Positions 20,940 through 31,781 of a stretch of 64,000 nucleotides of DNA are shown here, piece by piece. The DNA lies in assembly GCA_009733575.1 (NCBI GenBank), contig ML769637.1:35707-99706 (forward strand), read 5' to 3'. This stretch comes from Gymnopus androsaceus JB14 (taxonomy: Eukaryota > Basidiomycota > Agaricomycetes > Agaricales > Omphalotaceae). Each line of letters starts with the position of its first letter. Within the stretch, counting starts at the first letter, position 1. Made by a program: the position numbers and the translations under genes. The notes beneath the pieces are model-generated. The model saw only the letters and a program-made list of their open reading frames with translations, searched no databases and was not told the DNA's origin.

Positions 20940-22521
20940 CTGCCCATGATGACTCTGGTACTTCCTCAATCATGGATGAGGATGCCACTTCGCTGTTCTT
21001 TGGCCTATCTCTCCAGTTTCCATCCGACTTCTTCTTCTGCTTCTCTTTAGGAGCCTTTGTCTCCTTGGCCTCATTGGCCTGGCTGCGTTTCTCCGATGGA
21101 CATTGATTTCCAAAGTGACCTTTACCTCTGCAGTTATAACAAACAGAGTCCTGACGACTCGTCGATCCTCCACGACCTCAGCCTCTGCCTCGGGAATTTC
21201 CCCTAAAGGAATTTCCACGACCTCGGAAACCTCCTCTTCCCCTGTTACCAGTGTAGTTTGCCGATTCCTTCTTGTGATCATGGCGCATTTGGTGTACCAT
21301 TGATTCAGCACGAATGGTGGAAATAAGCTTGGCAGGACTGAGCTTCTTGTCTGCTTTCACGGAGAAAACAGCTAATGCGTTTATGGTGGCTTTGAAGGTG
21401 TTGGGGACAGAGGACATAATGGTGTTGATGAATATATCGTCATTGATATCGATTCCCCTAGTCGTGAGGTTGTCCCGGATGCTGATCATGTTGTCCAAAT
21501 GTTTATTGACCTTGGATGGGTCAGTGCATCACATAGTGTGAAGTCGTCTTTGCAAAAATGATTCAGTAAGAGCGTTTGTAGAATCATAATCAGCGAGTAA
21601 ATTTTCCCACAACCGTTTTGTGTTGTCGTAGTTCCTATACCTTCGGAATATCCCATCCGATAACCTGCCAATGATAGCATTCAAAAGGTCATTGTTCTTT
21701 TCTCTATCATTCTGCGTTGCATCTGGATCCATTGTCACATGTGGATTCCATTCGAAATAACGCTGGTAGCCAATAGATCTGGCTGCAAATTCTACTCAAG
21801 TTTTCCACGTATCCCAGTTTGATCCGTCTGACTTTAAGGTTGTAACCTTATCAAAGGCCTTTAGTGCTTTAGACATATTGTCGTCGTCGGAATCTGATTC
21901 AAATGCCCCTGATGATTCAGATCCTGAATCTGATGGAGATGAGGGTGGAGATCTTTGCGGAAGATCACTCGGTAAGGGCTGTGGAGTTTGTTGTGGAGAT
22001 GGCTGTGGAGATGGATCCGGTGGAAGTGGAGGTGGTGCTGGCTGTGGCTCTTGTTCTGGTAACAAAACTGGAGCTGGTGAAGGAGTAGGTGCTGGAGTGG
22101 GATTAGATGAAGATGAGGCTGTGGCTTTCTGTTTGCCAGCTAGATGTTCGCTACGTCTTTTCTCCTGTCTTTCGTTTTCTGCGACTTTGATAAATTGTTC
22201 CTGAACAATATCAGGTAGATCGGCATAATCTGGTAATTCTGCAGTATATTTAGTATCCTTGTGAGGTGTGTCATACCAGTTTGGGCAAGGCTGTTTAGCA
22301 CAAACAAACCACTTCTGGTCGCTTGGATTCCACCACCTGTCGCGGGTCTCGTCCTTGTCCGCTATATGAGATTTCGAAGCGCAAGGTGCCTTCTGATCGG
22401 TGGCTGGTAATGGTAATGGTAGAGGAGCTGGTTTACTGCTGGATGCTGCGGCAGCGGCGGCTTGTCCTGATGCTGTTCTGCGAGCTGCTGGTGCAGTAGG
22501 CCTAGATTGTGACATCAACAA
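20940..22521 (-). pseudogene. Copia gag with CCHC zinc knuckle
   Basis: It starts MLMSQSRPTAPAARR. A Pro/Ser-rich N-terminal region (about residues 120-200) is followed by MSKALKAFDKVTTLKSDGSN, a TGA stop at 21796-21798, then IIGRLSDGIFRRY, LWENLLADYDSTNALTESFL, an RGRGG-rich stretch, a stop at 21178 and the knuckle CYNCRGKGHFGNQC. A closely related gag piece lies at 29641-30468. Confidence 0.92.
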
Positions 22522-22556
22522 AAGTTATGTTCACAAATAGATGCGTCAATGGTTAA

Positions 22557-22573
22557 GGCCGGGGCCCATAACC
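22557..22573 (-). promoter_or_regulatory. Copia primer-binding site (iMet anticodon-arm type)
   Basis: Immediately inside the 5' LTR the minus strand reads GGTTATGGGCCCCGG. Its complement GGGCCCATAACC resembles the anticodon arm of initiator tRNA-Met (GGGCTCATAACC in most eukaryotes). The first copia element of Drosophila uses a cleaved tRNA-iMet in this way. Confidence 0.6.
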
Positions 22574-22938
22574 TATTAGAGTTATGTTCCTAAATAGGAA
22601 GTAGCAGCAGTAAGTCCACACAGGACTTAGTAGTAACGATCACACAGATCAATGGGGGACAACGGTGTTATTACAGGGTATGCTACCTAGGCTTATATAC
22701 AGTCCTATGTACAAACAATATATATTGGGCAAGTGGCTACTGCGTGAATATGTGTGGCTACTGTCCATACGGTAAAGTGGGTACTGCGAGATAGTAAGTG
22801 GATACGGCGAGAGACTGAGTGGAGTCTGCGAGACGATAATAGTGGAGTGCATGGGATGGTGATACAAACAAGTGGAGACTACGAGAAAGTGTTCCATGTA
22901 TAGTTTGATAGAATATATTTACCTTTGATATTATAACA
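22574..22938 (-). repeat. 5' LTR of the copia element
   Basis: 365 bp, same length as its partner. A TATATA-containing stretch occurs near 22695 and 22720. Most CG dinucleotides lost in the other LTR remain here and vice versa. Confidence 0.93.
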
Positions 22939-22949
22939 AGTTGCTACCA

Positions 22950-23200
22950 CATCAGCAAAACCTGAGTGGTGGTCATAGCAGCCATAGCAGCCATAGTTCT
23001 CTACAGAACTATGAGGTGCTATGAGGTGCTATGAGCTCCTGTGGGGTCGTTGAATATTTGCACCAACTGTCAAACCTGTTTTGACATCTCATCATCTGTC
23101 ATTCAACTCCGCAGGTGCCGGTGGGCACTATATAAGAGTCAATGCGCATCGTTGCAACGTTGTAACATCATCTTCTTTCCCTCTAAGATTCTTCCAACAG
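22950..23200 (+). repeat. CATCAGCAAAACC-family copy, TATA-bearing type
   Basis: It begins CATCAGCAAAACCTGAGTGG seven bases after the copia target duplication, has CATAGCAGC and GCTATGAG repeats that can pair with each other, then AACTGTCAAACC and GGGCACTATATAAGAGTC, a plausible core promoter. The copies at 16430, 58572 and 59605 have the same order of parts. Confidence 0.7.
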
Positions 23201-23379
23201 TGAGCACCTGCTTTATTTCATGTATTCTACTAACAGGCATTGCCACCAGTCACAACCACTCATGAGTAGTAGCAGTAGTAGTATCACTACATTAGTACTG
23301 TATGTAAAAATCATTATACTAGTCTCGCTACATTGTACTATTAGTACTACAAATGAGTCAATGCATTATTTATATGTGT

Positions 23380-23627
23380 AGTCTTGCAATGGTTTCGCAC
23401 AAGTTTTGCAAGCCAGGAGAACAATTCAAATGAATAATATATTTTGTATTGAATGTTTTCTGACAGATGACATTTTTGTGATCTCCGTCGCTCTTATAGC
23501 ATTCCATAGCACTTCATAGCAATCCATAGCTCTGGACAGAGGGTGCCCTTGCTATGGCTGCTATGAGTGCTATGAGCGCTGCACAGAACTGTCCAGTTCT
23601 GTGCAGTACACCCAGGTTTTGCTGATA
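23380..23627 (-). repeat. CATCAGCAAAACC-family copy, long right arm type
   Basis: On the minus strand it starts TATCAGCAAAACCTGGGTG and carries a GAACTGGACAGTTC foldback and CATAGC repeats, then AATGTCATCTGTCAG and ACAAAATATATTATTCATTT. The right arm matches the copy at 30477 closely, and that at 58810 in part. Confidence 0.72.
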
Positions 23628-25020
23628 TGGCATGGCACTGTTTGAGCAATATTTTTTCTTCCTCAGTACATTTCATAAAGCTCTTGAGCTGAGTTATTGA
23701 GCTTTTTCCAACTCAAGTTCCAAGTAGAGTAAACAGATAATGTACAGTCATCAAAGCTTTGAGACATGCTGATGGACATTATTTGAGCTCTTTTGGAGTT
23801 AAATCACGATGGGGTGAGCAAAGCGAATGAATCACAGTACTACTTAAGGTACATTCTACAATGCATTCTATTTTTCTCTGCTACATAGACTGAACGACTG
23901 GCTCCTTTTTGCTCTTGCTTCCTTCCCTCCTCCTTGTACCTTCCATCTTGCTATCGGCCCTCCTCAAACAAACACGCAAACCTCTCCCACCCTAAGACTT
24001 GTTGGACCATTATTACTCATCCCGCTCACCGCCTACACCCACGCCTACAATGAGTGCACTATCTGCATTGAAAATTCCTCATTGCAATGGATCTATGACC
24101 ATTGACAAAAAATTGACAGTTGATTTCGATTCAAAATGATTGATAAAGCGATAAGAGCCATTTAGCTTGGAGTTACAGTCATAGACATTGATTGGGTGGT
24201 TACATTGGTACTGTATCAATATATATGTTCTGTATACCTTTATTACTTCATATTGACTGAGGACATTTTCTCCCCTTCTCCCCCTTCATTCACTCTGCTC
24301 CTCTCTCCTCCGTCCTACAATAAACACCATCCCGCCCACTCCCGCTACTTTTCTCCTTCCTCACATTCAGCTCTGCACCAGTGGCTCCACAAGTGTCACT
24401 TTGACGAAGTTGGACGATGGCATGCTATTTGGCACCGAGTGATGGAAAGAGATAGAGCAGAGTGCTAGGCAAGCAATAACTAGTGCCAGAGATGAAGGAC
24501 AGTGGTTGAAATGACAGAAGAGCAGGAAGGAGAAGGAGGAGAATGGGCATGGAATGTTATAAAAAAAGAGGAAATGATCATTGTCCAGTGAGTTGTGGAC
24601 CACTCATGGTGTAATGACTCCTGGGGAGTTGAGAGCCTTAGGAAACATGCATGTGAGTACTACTGGATTGTATTCAGTTGTACCTGGAGGTGATGGTTTA
24701 AAGCTCAGGTTATTCTACTATATAATATTATAATATAGAATATTGGCAGGCACGGGAACGCGCCGCCGCCTGCAAAGGCTGAGGTCCTGTCAATCAGGGA
24801 TTGAGGGCGTTACACGTGGTGTGATAAGTGAATGGGATGGAGGTTTGTGAATCGCCGCATAGATTTTTCGAGCCCATTTGACAGGCACTAAAAATGTAAA
24901 GGATTGGCACAGCCTGCCCTAAACAATCGTGATTGATGGCCAAAGGATGTGACAATGTGACAAACGTCTCTTGTATCTGAACCGCCATCATCTGAATTCA
25001 AGCGACATCATTGCTCGGTT
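23628..25020. other. Upstream region of the NLR gene, no clear gene
   Basis: It holds pyrimidine-rich stretches (about 23910-23990 and 24270-24365) of the kind found upstream of fungal starts, and short frames without recognisable similarity (for example 24196-24468). I cannot place the NLR promoter with confidence. Confidence 0.45.
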
Positions 25021-28000
25021 ATGCAAATGTTTAACCGGGCTCATCATTTCACTATTAATGATGGAAATTTCAGTAACAGTAATACCCAAAATAACTATTA
25101 TGGTGCTTCTCATGGTAGGAAAGGCAATTGTATTTGGATAAGATACTGATCTTTGTTGTTTAGACCTCTCGACTAGGTTGAATCCTGTTGTCAATGCTTC
25201 TTTCAAATCTGAGCATCACTCTTCTTGTCTGGACGGAACCCGCACTGGGATCCTGGAAATGCTTATGGATTGGGCCAAGGACCCTCACAGTCAACCTATC
25301 TTTTGGTTGAGTGGAATTGCTGGAACAGGCAAATCTACCATTGCTCAAAGCTTTTGTGAAAGCTTGGAGAAACATAACTTACTTGGTGGAAGCTTCTTTT
25401 GCTCCAGGGAGTCAGAAGACCGCCGCGAGGTTGGAAGAATTATTCCAACTTTGGCAAACTTTTTGGCACAACAGTTCAAGCCATACTTTGATGAACTTGT
25501 AGCTGCTTTGGAGGCAGATGCAACATTAGCTTCCCATGGTATCAAAAGGCAATTGGAATCTTTGGTATTGCATCGAGTACAAAAGATTGATATTGGTCAG
25601 GAATATTGGCATTTTGTTCTGGTCATTGATGCATTGGATGAATGTGAAGATGTGGATGCCATCCAAACTGTCCTTTCTATTTTGAGGGCAATGGTGTCAC
25701 AATTCTATTCACACATCCATGTCTTTATTTCATGCAGGCCAGAATATTATATTCAGCAGGAGTTTGAGAAAACTTTAAACAAACATCTACTTAAGCTGCA
25801 TGATGTGGAGAATGAGGTAGTTCAAAAGGACATCCAGCTCTACTTGCAAAGGTCATTGCATGATAAATCTGTTTCTAAGACTGATGTACAGTACTTATCA
25901 GATCAAGCAGGCAAATTCTTCATTTATGCCTTTACCCAAGTACAATACTTGACAAGGGCTCCAGGTGCAATTGCCTTCAAATCAAGATTGAGAGATCTTC
26001 TGGAGAATAAATTCATTGCCAAATCAATTGATGGCCTGTATAACCTTCTTTTGACAAAAGCAATAGAGGGCATGGAACCAAATGAGAAGCAAGATGCAAA
26101 ATATTTGGTAAATTTGATTGTTTCTCTCTCTGATCCATTATCACAACAGACACTCTCAGAGCTATGGAAACCTTGTGATGTGGCTCCATTTACATCGGTT
26201 CTCAATATTCCCGAATCACAAAAGGCACCCATACACATTTTCCATGCATCATTTCCAGACTTTATTTTGAACCAAAATCGTTGTCATGAGGAGTTTTATT
26301 GCAATGCTGATGAGATACATGAAATCATGTCACTAGGGTGCATTAAATGCATGAACAAAAATCTAAAGTACAATATATGCAACATGCAAATTGATGAGGA
26401 TGTTTCAACCTTCTCAGTAGCACAGATTTCATCTTCCCTGCAGTATAGCTGTAAACATTGGATATTTCACTTGACAAAATGTAAAGTCATTTCAACTGAG
26501 CTAATGACAGAGCTGAAGAAATTTGCTGTACATGTCTTTTTCTTTTGGATGGAAGCACTTTGTATTCTGCAATCAATTGAGAATGCAATTCCAGGATTGA
26601 AAGCTGTCTCAACCTGGCTTCAGGGGGAAGCAAGAAAAGAACAGTGTAGGCTTCTTCACTCAATTACATATGAAGGTCAAAGATTCCTGCAATCCATTAT
26701 CAGCCTTATTAGACATTATCCATTACAGTTATATTATTCTGGAATGGTTTGGTTACCTAAATTATCAGTTCTGAGAAGGATCCAAAGTACCACACACTAT
26801 TTCCCCAAAGTGTTACATGGACTTGAAGATACTTGGGATCTGTGTGAGGTAATGATAAAGTATTCTAAGGACATCCTGTGCATAGGGATCTCACCAGATG
26901 GTAAACAAGTTGTGTCTGGTTCTGATGACAAAACCATCTGTATTTGGAAGGCAGCCACTGGTCAGCAAATTCAAAAACTTGAAGGACATTCTGGCTCAGT
27001 GCATTCAGTAGCATTCTCTCCAGATGGCAAACAGGTGGTGTCTAGCTCATATGACAAAAAAGTCTGCATCTGGAATGTAGCCACAGGCCAGCAGATTCAA
27101 AGACTTGAGGGCCATTTTCATCGTGTTTACTCTGCATCATTCTCACCAGATGGAAAAAAAGTAGTGTCTGTCTCTGGTGATAATACCATCCGTATCTGGG
27201 ATGCTGCCACAGGCCGGCAGATTCAAAATCTGAGTTGCGATTGGGTAAAATCTGTAGTATTCTCCCCAGATGGAAAACAAGTGGCTTTTGGAATTGATAA
27301 AGGAGTCTTTAAGTGGAATATAGCTTCTGGTGAAAAAATTAAAATGGTTAGTAATTCCACCGAGGGACCTGTAGCATTCTCCCGAGATGGAAAACAACTG
27401 GTGTCTGGTGGCCATCATGACTACCACGTCCATATTTGGGATCTTTCCACTGGCCAACAGAATGCTCAAATAAATATACGACATTTTGGTCGGGTTCATT
27501 CTGTGGCATTCTCACCAGATGGAAAACAAGTGGTGTCTGGATCTGATGATAAAACAGTCTGTATCTGGAATGCAACCACAGGCCAACAGATTCAAAAATT
27601 TGAAGGCTGTTATCGTTCAGTGAACTCTGTAGCCTTCTCACCAGATGGCAAACAGGTGGTGTCGGGGTCTAATGATGGAAGAATCCGTATTTGGAGGGCA
27701 GATTATCATTCTGCTGAGCAGATTCAAAAGCCTGGAGGCCATTCAGAAGGTGTGACCTCTGTAGCATTCTCACCTGATGGCACACAAGTAGTGTCTGGTT
27801 CTTATGATAAAACAGTCCGTATTTGGAATGTAGTCACTGGCCAGCCGATTCAAAAACTTGCAGGTCGTTCAAGTTGGGTGAGTTCTGTAGTGTTTTCACC
27901 AGATGGCAAACAAGTTGTGTCCAGATCTTATGATAAAAGGGTCTGTATCTGGGATGTAGCAACTGGCCAGATGATTCCAGGAACTGAAGCTACTGCTGCT

Positions 28001-28313
28001 CAGATTTTAACTCCCAAAAATTTGGTTCCAAAGCCTGATATTGCCCAAGGTAACTAAAGCTATGCTCCTTATGTGGTGTTTATTGAATATTTCATTCTTA
28101 GGTAGCTTTACTGAGTTTACTTACAACAGTGCCTTGCATTTCTTTGAACCTTCCTCCAACCATTCTGGCTCCATCAAACTTTGGATCTTGCCACAATATC
28201 AAGATATTGCAGCTGTTGCTCAGCACAAGTTGACAATCTGCTTTGGCTGTGATTCTGGTGCTGTAATAATTATTCAGATGCCAGTAGTTGATCCAGCTGT
28301 GGCTCTAATTTGA
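25021..28313 (+). CDS. NACHT-WD40 STAND receptor (fungal NLR, NWD type)
   Basis: Three exons (25021-25114, 25164-28049, 28102-28313) give about 1063 residues. The introns of 49 and 52 bp have GTAGGA/TTTAG and GTAACT/CTTAG borders and keep the frame. The N-terminus MQMFNRAHHFTINDGNFSNS is short and Asn/Ser-rich. Then SSCLDGTRTGILEML leads into a NACHT NTPase with Walker A GIAGTGKST, Walker B LVIDALDEC and the sensor-like HVFISCRPEYY. A helical region follows (about residues 300-620), then nine WD40 repeats (FSPDGKQVVSGSDDKTICIW type) and a C-terminal tail, DSGAVIIIQM, typical of NWD proteins. STAND proteins oligomerise on ligand binding, and in fungi they act in non-self recognition and programmed cell death; the ligand here is unknown. 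The gene lies in a TE-rich block and is strongly CpG-depleted, yet it has no stop or frame break. Confidence 0.92.
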
Positions 28314-28640
28314 ATCCTTGGTAACAGGATAATAGCATTAATTTTAAGGATTCCTAGTAGTGATTATTTTAACCTTGTACTTACTCTTTTCCCCATAAGT
28401 ACTCTCATTGAATCAATTTTCTTCTCTCATTCTGGAGCTGAGTGACTGAGTCACTTGCCTTTTCCTGACTCCTTGACCCAGTTCCGAAAATTTAGCAGAA
28501 ACAGATTACTTATGAATCATGATGAGAGGTTTTTGGGATCATTCTATTTGAAAATCCCCTTGTTACGAAACCCCCCAACAACCCTCTAAGTGATCACATG
28601 AGCACTGGTCACTGTGAACCTTCACTGCTTAGTGCCAGTA
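28314..28640. other. Region 3' of the NLR gene
   Basis: No gene seen. It should contain the NLR polyadenylation site. Confidence 0.5.
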
Positions 28641-29125
28641 TCTAATGACAGGGCAGAGGTGGGGTATATGCCTGCTATGTGCCTGCTGGTGCTTAAAAAA
28701 TTAAGTGGTTGCAGTTGGGGAGGGGGGGCAGGATATGCACCCACTAGTGCTTAAGGGAAAAAAAAAAAAACTAAATTTGGGGAATAGCTTCCATAAATCC
28801 CCCTGAAAATTTGTAATAAAAAATAAGAAAAAAGTTCAAGGAGACAGGATATGTGCCCAGTGGCACTTAAGGGAAAAAAACTGCGTAAAGTCAGGGAGTG
28901 TGTTCCATAAATCCCCAAATATTTCTAAATAAATGCTGTAAAATTTAGATTGGGTGCAGTTGGGGCAGGGCAGGATATGTGCCCACCGGCACTTAATAAT
29001 AAAAAGAAAAGAAAAGTTATGGGATGGGTTCCATAAATCCCAGAAAAATCATCACAAGTGTTGATGAAAAAAATTGCATTGGGTGCAGTTGGGGCAGGGG
29101 CAGGATATGTAATCACTGGCAATTT
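28640..29125. repeat. Degenerate tandem array, about 118-128-bp units
   Basis: GCAGGATATGCACCCACTAG near 28729 recurs as ACAGGATATGTGCCCAGTGG (28847), GCAGGATATGTGCCCACCGG (about 28971) and a fourth near 29100. TTCCATAAATCCC and GGGTGCAGTTGGGGCAGG lie between them. The AGGATATGTGCCC core resembles the units at 2291-2800. Confidence 0.75.
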
Positions 29126-29640
29126 TAGCTGGGGCAATCCCAAGGAGTGATTGGCATGTCGCCATGGCTGCAGGCTCAATTATAGAATATTTATTTTGAC
29201 ATATATATATTGTAGTATGGTCCATTAGGACTCCATTGTCACCCCCAGTGCTACATGGGGTTGTTGGAAGGTTGTTGTGCAACAAGGGGGGTTGCTAAAT
29301 GGAAGAATCTGGGTTTTTGCTTTAAACACTGGATTGAAGGCTTCAGTCATTTCCATGCAAGATGTAATGGACACTTCCATTCAGAAAATACCATCAGTAC
29401 AAATGTAAGAATCTTCTTGCAAGAAGTCTGGTCAATATAGAACTTATGCAATTTACATGGTCTTATCCCCATCCTCATTGATCTGTGTGATCATACTCAG
29501 TGCTGTGTGCACCTACTTGCTGCTACCACTATCCTCGACCTCCATAGTATAGTATTAAACTCTTATCCTTAACCATTGATGCACTATTGGTATAACTTTT
29601 GTTGATGTCACAAAGAGCTAATTCACCAGTGACATGAAGA
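29126..29640. other. Non-coding spacer
   Basis: No supportable gene. AT-rich, CpG nearly absent. Confidence 0.45.
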
Positions 29641-30468
29641 ATGACATCAAATCAGCCTACTCAATCCAATAGTAAACCGACACAACCACCATCACCTTGT
29701 GCTTCAGATCCTACCACTGTTTGTGCACTACAATCACATATCTATGATTTCAAGGACATCCTTGACAGATATTTCAGTACAGAGGAACAAAGTTGATCAC
29801 CATGTAAGACACCACCTTGCCTAAATCAATACAATGCTGAGTGCACAGAGCATATCCCAAGAAAATACAGGAAGGAAATTGAATGAGTAGGCCAAGAAGA
29901 AACTATCAGAGAGTTTATGAGACAAAGGGAGTCTAAATTTACTACATCATTATTGCAATGACCACCACAGTAGGTTACATCATCTTCATCCTCCCACATC
30001 AGCAAAACCTGGGTGAACTGTGGATTGCTGTGGAGCTGTGGGTTGCTGTGGGTTGCTGTACAGCACTGTACAGAAGCCACAATACAATTCACAGAAGCCA
30101 CAGAGCTGTCCAGTTCTGTACAGAAGGGGACCTTGCTGTGGGATCACCCAGGTTCTGCTGATGCAGCAACCTACTCCAGCTCCATCCCATTCTCCTGCAC
30201 CAGCTTCAAACCCAGGGCCATCCCATGAACCATCTCCATCTTCCCAATGAACTCCACAAGTAGATCATCCATTAGATCTACCAGCCCCAGATCCAGATTG
30301 CAACAACAATTTCATGTCAAAAGCATTGAAAGCCTTTGATAAGGTTACCATCCTTAAACCTCATGGATCAAACTGGGACACATGGAGAGCCCAAGTGGAA
30401 AGGGTGACCAAATCTATTGGCTACCAATGCTAATTGGAATGAAATCCAAATTCAAGTGCAGTAGAATC
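29641..30468 (+). pseudogene. Old copia gag relic split by a MITE
   Basis: Translation gives MTSNQPTQSNSKPTQPP, CALQSHIYDFKDILDRYF, then stops, and after the inserted element SFKP-type Pro/Ser-rich sequence, FMSKALKAFDKVTILKPHGS and NWDTWRAQVERVTKSIGY. The latter block corresponds to MSKALKAFDKVTTLKSDGSN of the copia element at 16.8-22.9 kb. Several stops and near-total loss of CpG mark it as much older than that copy. Confidence 0.82.
29997..30163. mobile_element. 167-bp CATCAGCAAAACC MITE with both TIRs
   Basis: The left end CATCAGCAAAACCTGGGTGA and the reverse complement of the right end CATCAGCAGAACCTGGGTGA differ at one base in 20. The interior has GCTGTGG repeats and a CTGTACAGCACTGTACAG foldback. 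It interrupts the copia gag relic, which fixes its borders. The target duplication is unclear (at most CA). Confidence 0.85.
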
Positions 30469-30476
30469 AGCAACTG

Positions 30477-30680
30477 CATCAGCAAAACCTGGGTGTCCAG
30501 CACCCACAGCACTCACAGCAAGGTACCCCTCTGTCTAGAGCTGTGGATTGCTTTAGACTACTGTGGATTTCATAGGAATGTTGTCTGTCAGGGTCTTATT
30601 CAATACCAAATATATTATTCATTTGAATGTTTCCCAATGATTTCCCTGGCTTGCGAGAGCGAAATTGGAGCAAAATACTG
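30477..30680 (+). repeat. CATCAGCAAAACC-family copy, long right arm type
   Basis: It starts CATCAGCAAAACCTGGGTG at 30477, then CACAGCACTCACAGCAAGG and AATGTTGTCTGTCAGG, and an arm with CCAAATATATTATTCATTTG that matches the copy ending at 23627. Confidence 0.75.
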
Positions 30681-31781
30681 GCAGAATATTTTTGTTATAT
30701 TGGCATCTATGTACTAGTCCAAAATACTTGTCTCCAAGTCATCTACTACTAGTATATACTGGGTCTAAAAATGATAACTTTACAGTACTATACTGGGCTA
30801 CTTACAATCTTTAAATTGCTGTGAGATCCTCCTTCAATAAAGCTAAAAGAAGTCATCAAACATATATTGAGGACCTCAAAAGAGAAAAACTTACAGTCCG
30901 AGTCAAGTTCAAAGGCATGGTGGGGTAAGGAAGCGAAGTCGAACTGGTGAAACCGAACCGTGCATTGATTAAATAGCACCCAGGTCCCCATCGCCGTATC
31001 CATCAATTGGGAATGACAGATGTCAGAACGGTCAAGCAATGCTCAAGCTACAGCAACCTACAGTGATGCTAATAAGGAGAAAGATAGTGACTTGCTAATA
31101 TGTGACATAAATATATCATAATGATAATGTAGCTGCATCCAGCTTGCACAGCTGAATTTCAAATTCCAACAGTTCATTATCCATAGTTACCTCCTATGTA
31201 ACTCAAAATTTTGAGAAAAACAGTTATGTTTTACATGGTCATTTGGTTCATGCAGAATTTTCTACTTAGATTGCATCTTGTGAGGTTATAATCTAGTAAG
31301 TTTCAATAAGAAATTAAGCTACTAGTAAGGACAAGGTCAATGGCTACTCACAGTAAAATAAAGTAAGATCTGCGAGTCCAAACCGAGAAGGAAGGCAGGA
31401 CCCTATTATATGCTTAAATTTTAATTTCAGTCGAAGGAAGTAAACCTTTCCTCGCGTCAGTTATTTAGTAATACATTTGTTGTTTTCCTCATACCCTCCT
31501 GTTCCTCCCGCTCCTCCTGTTCCTCCTGCTCGTCCTGCTTCTCCTGCTTCTCCTCTTCAGCCTGTAGCTGTACACATTCCAAGTCACCAAAAAATCTCCT
31601 CAGCATTGAAAATCACCAAAGTATTCTGGGATGACGCTGTCCATAAAGCGCCGCGTCTGCAAAAGGTAGTAACTCGTTGCATTACAGGATATTACAAAAT
31701 CTAGTTGTTTCAAAAGTCTGCGAACCTATTACTATCTGTCGTAGACATACATGTACACGCACAATCACATTTTTCATAACC
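30681..31781. other. Transition from repeat compartment to genic DNA
   Basis: No certain gene. A 75-codon plus-strand frame (31477-31704) encodes a Pro/Ala-rich start and then KISSALKITKVFWDDAVHKA; I do not recognise it. CpG returns from about 31.4 kb. Confidence 0.4.

Larger units (their letters stand above)
16780..22938 (-). mobile_element. Complete but mutated Ty1/copia retrotransposon
   Basis: Two 365-bp LTRs (16780-17144 and 22574-22938) flank gag, protease, integrase, RT and RNase H in copia order on the minus strand. The 5-bp target duplication AGTTG is at 16775-16779 and 22939-22943. On the minus strand the LTR runs TGTTATA ... CTCTAATA, so it ends TA rather than CA. All coding parts have stops, and a solo LTR is nested in the integrase/RT junction. 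LTR divergence is 12 of 365 bases. Confidence 0.95.

Noticed and set aside
21878..22204. Plus-strand 108-residue Gly/Cys-rich frame
   Set aside because: It is the antisense of the Pro/Ser-rich copia gag; the composition follows from that.
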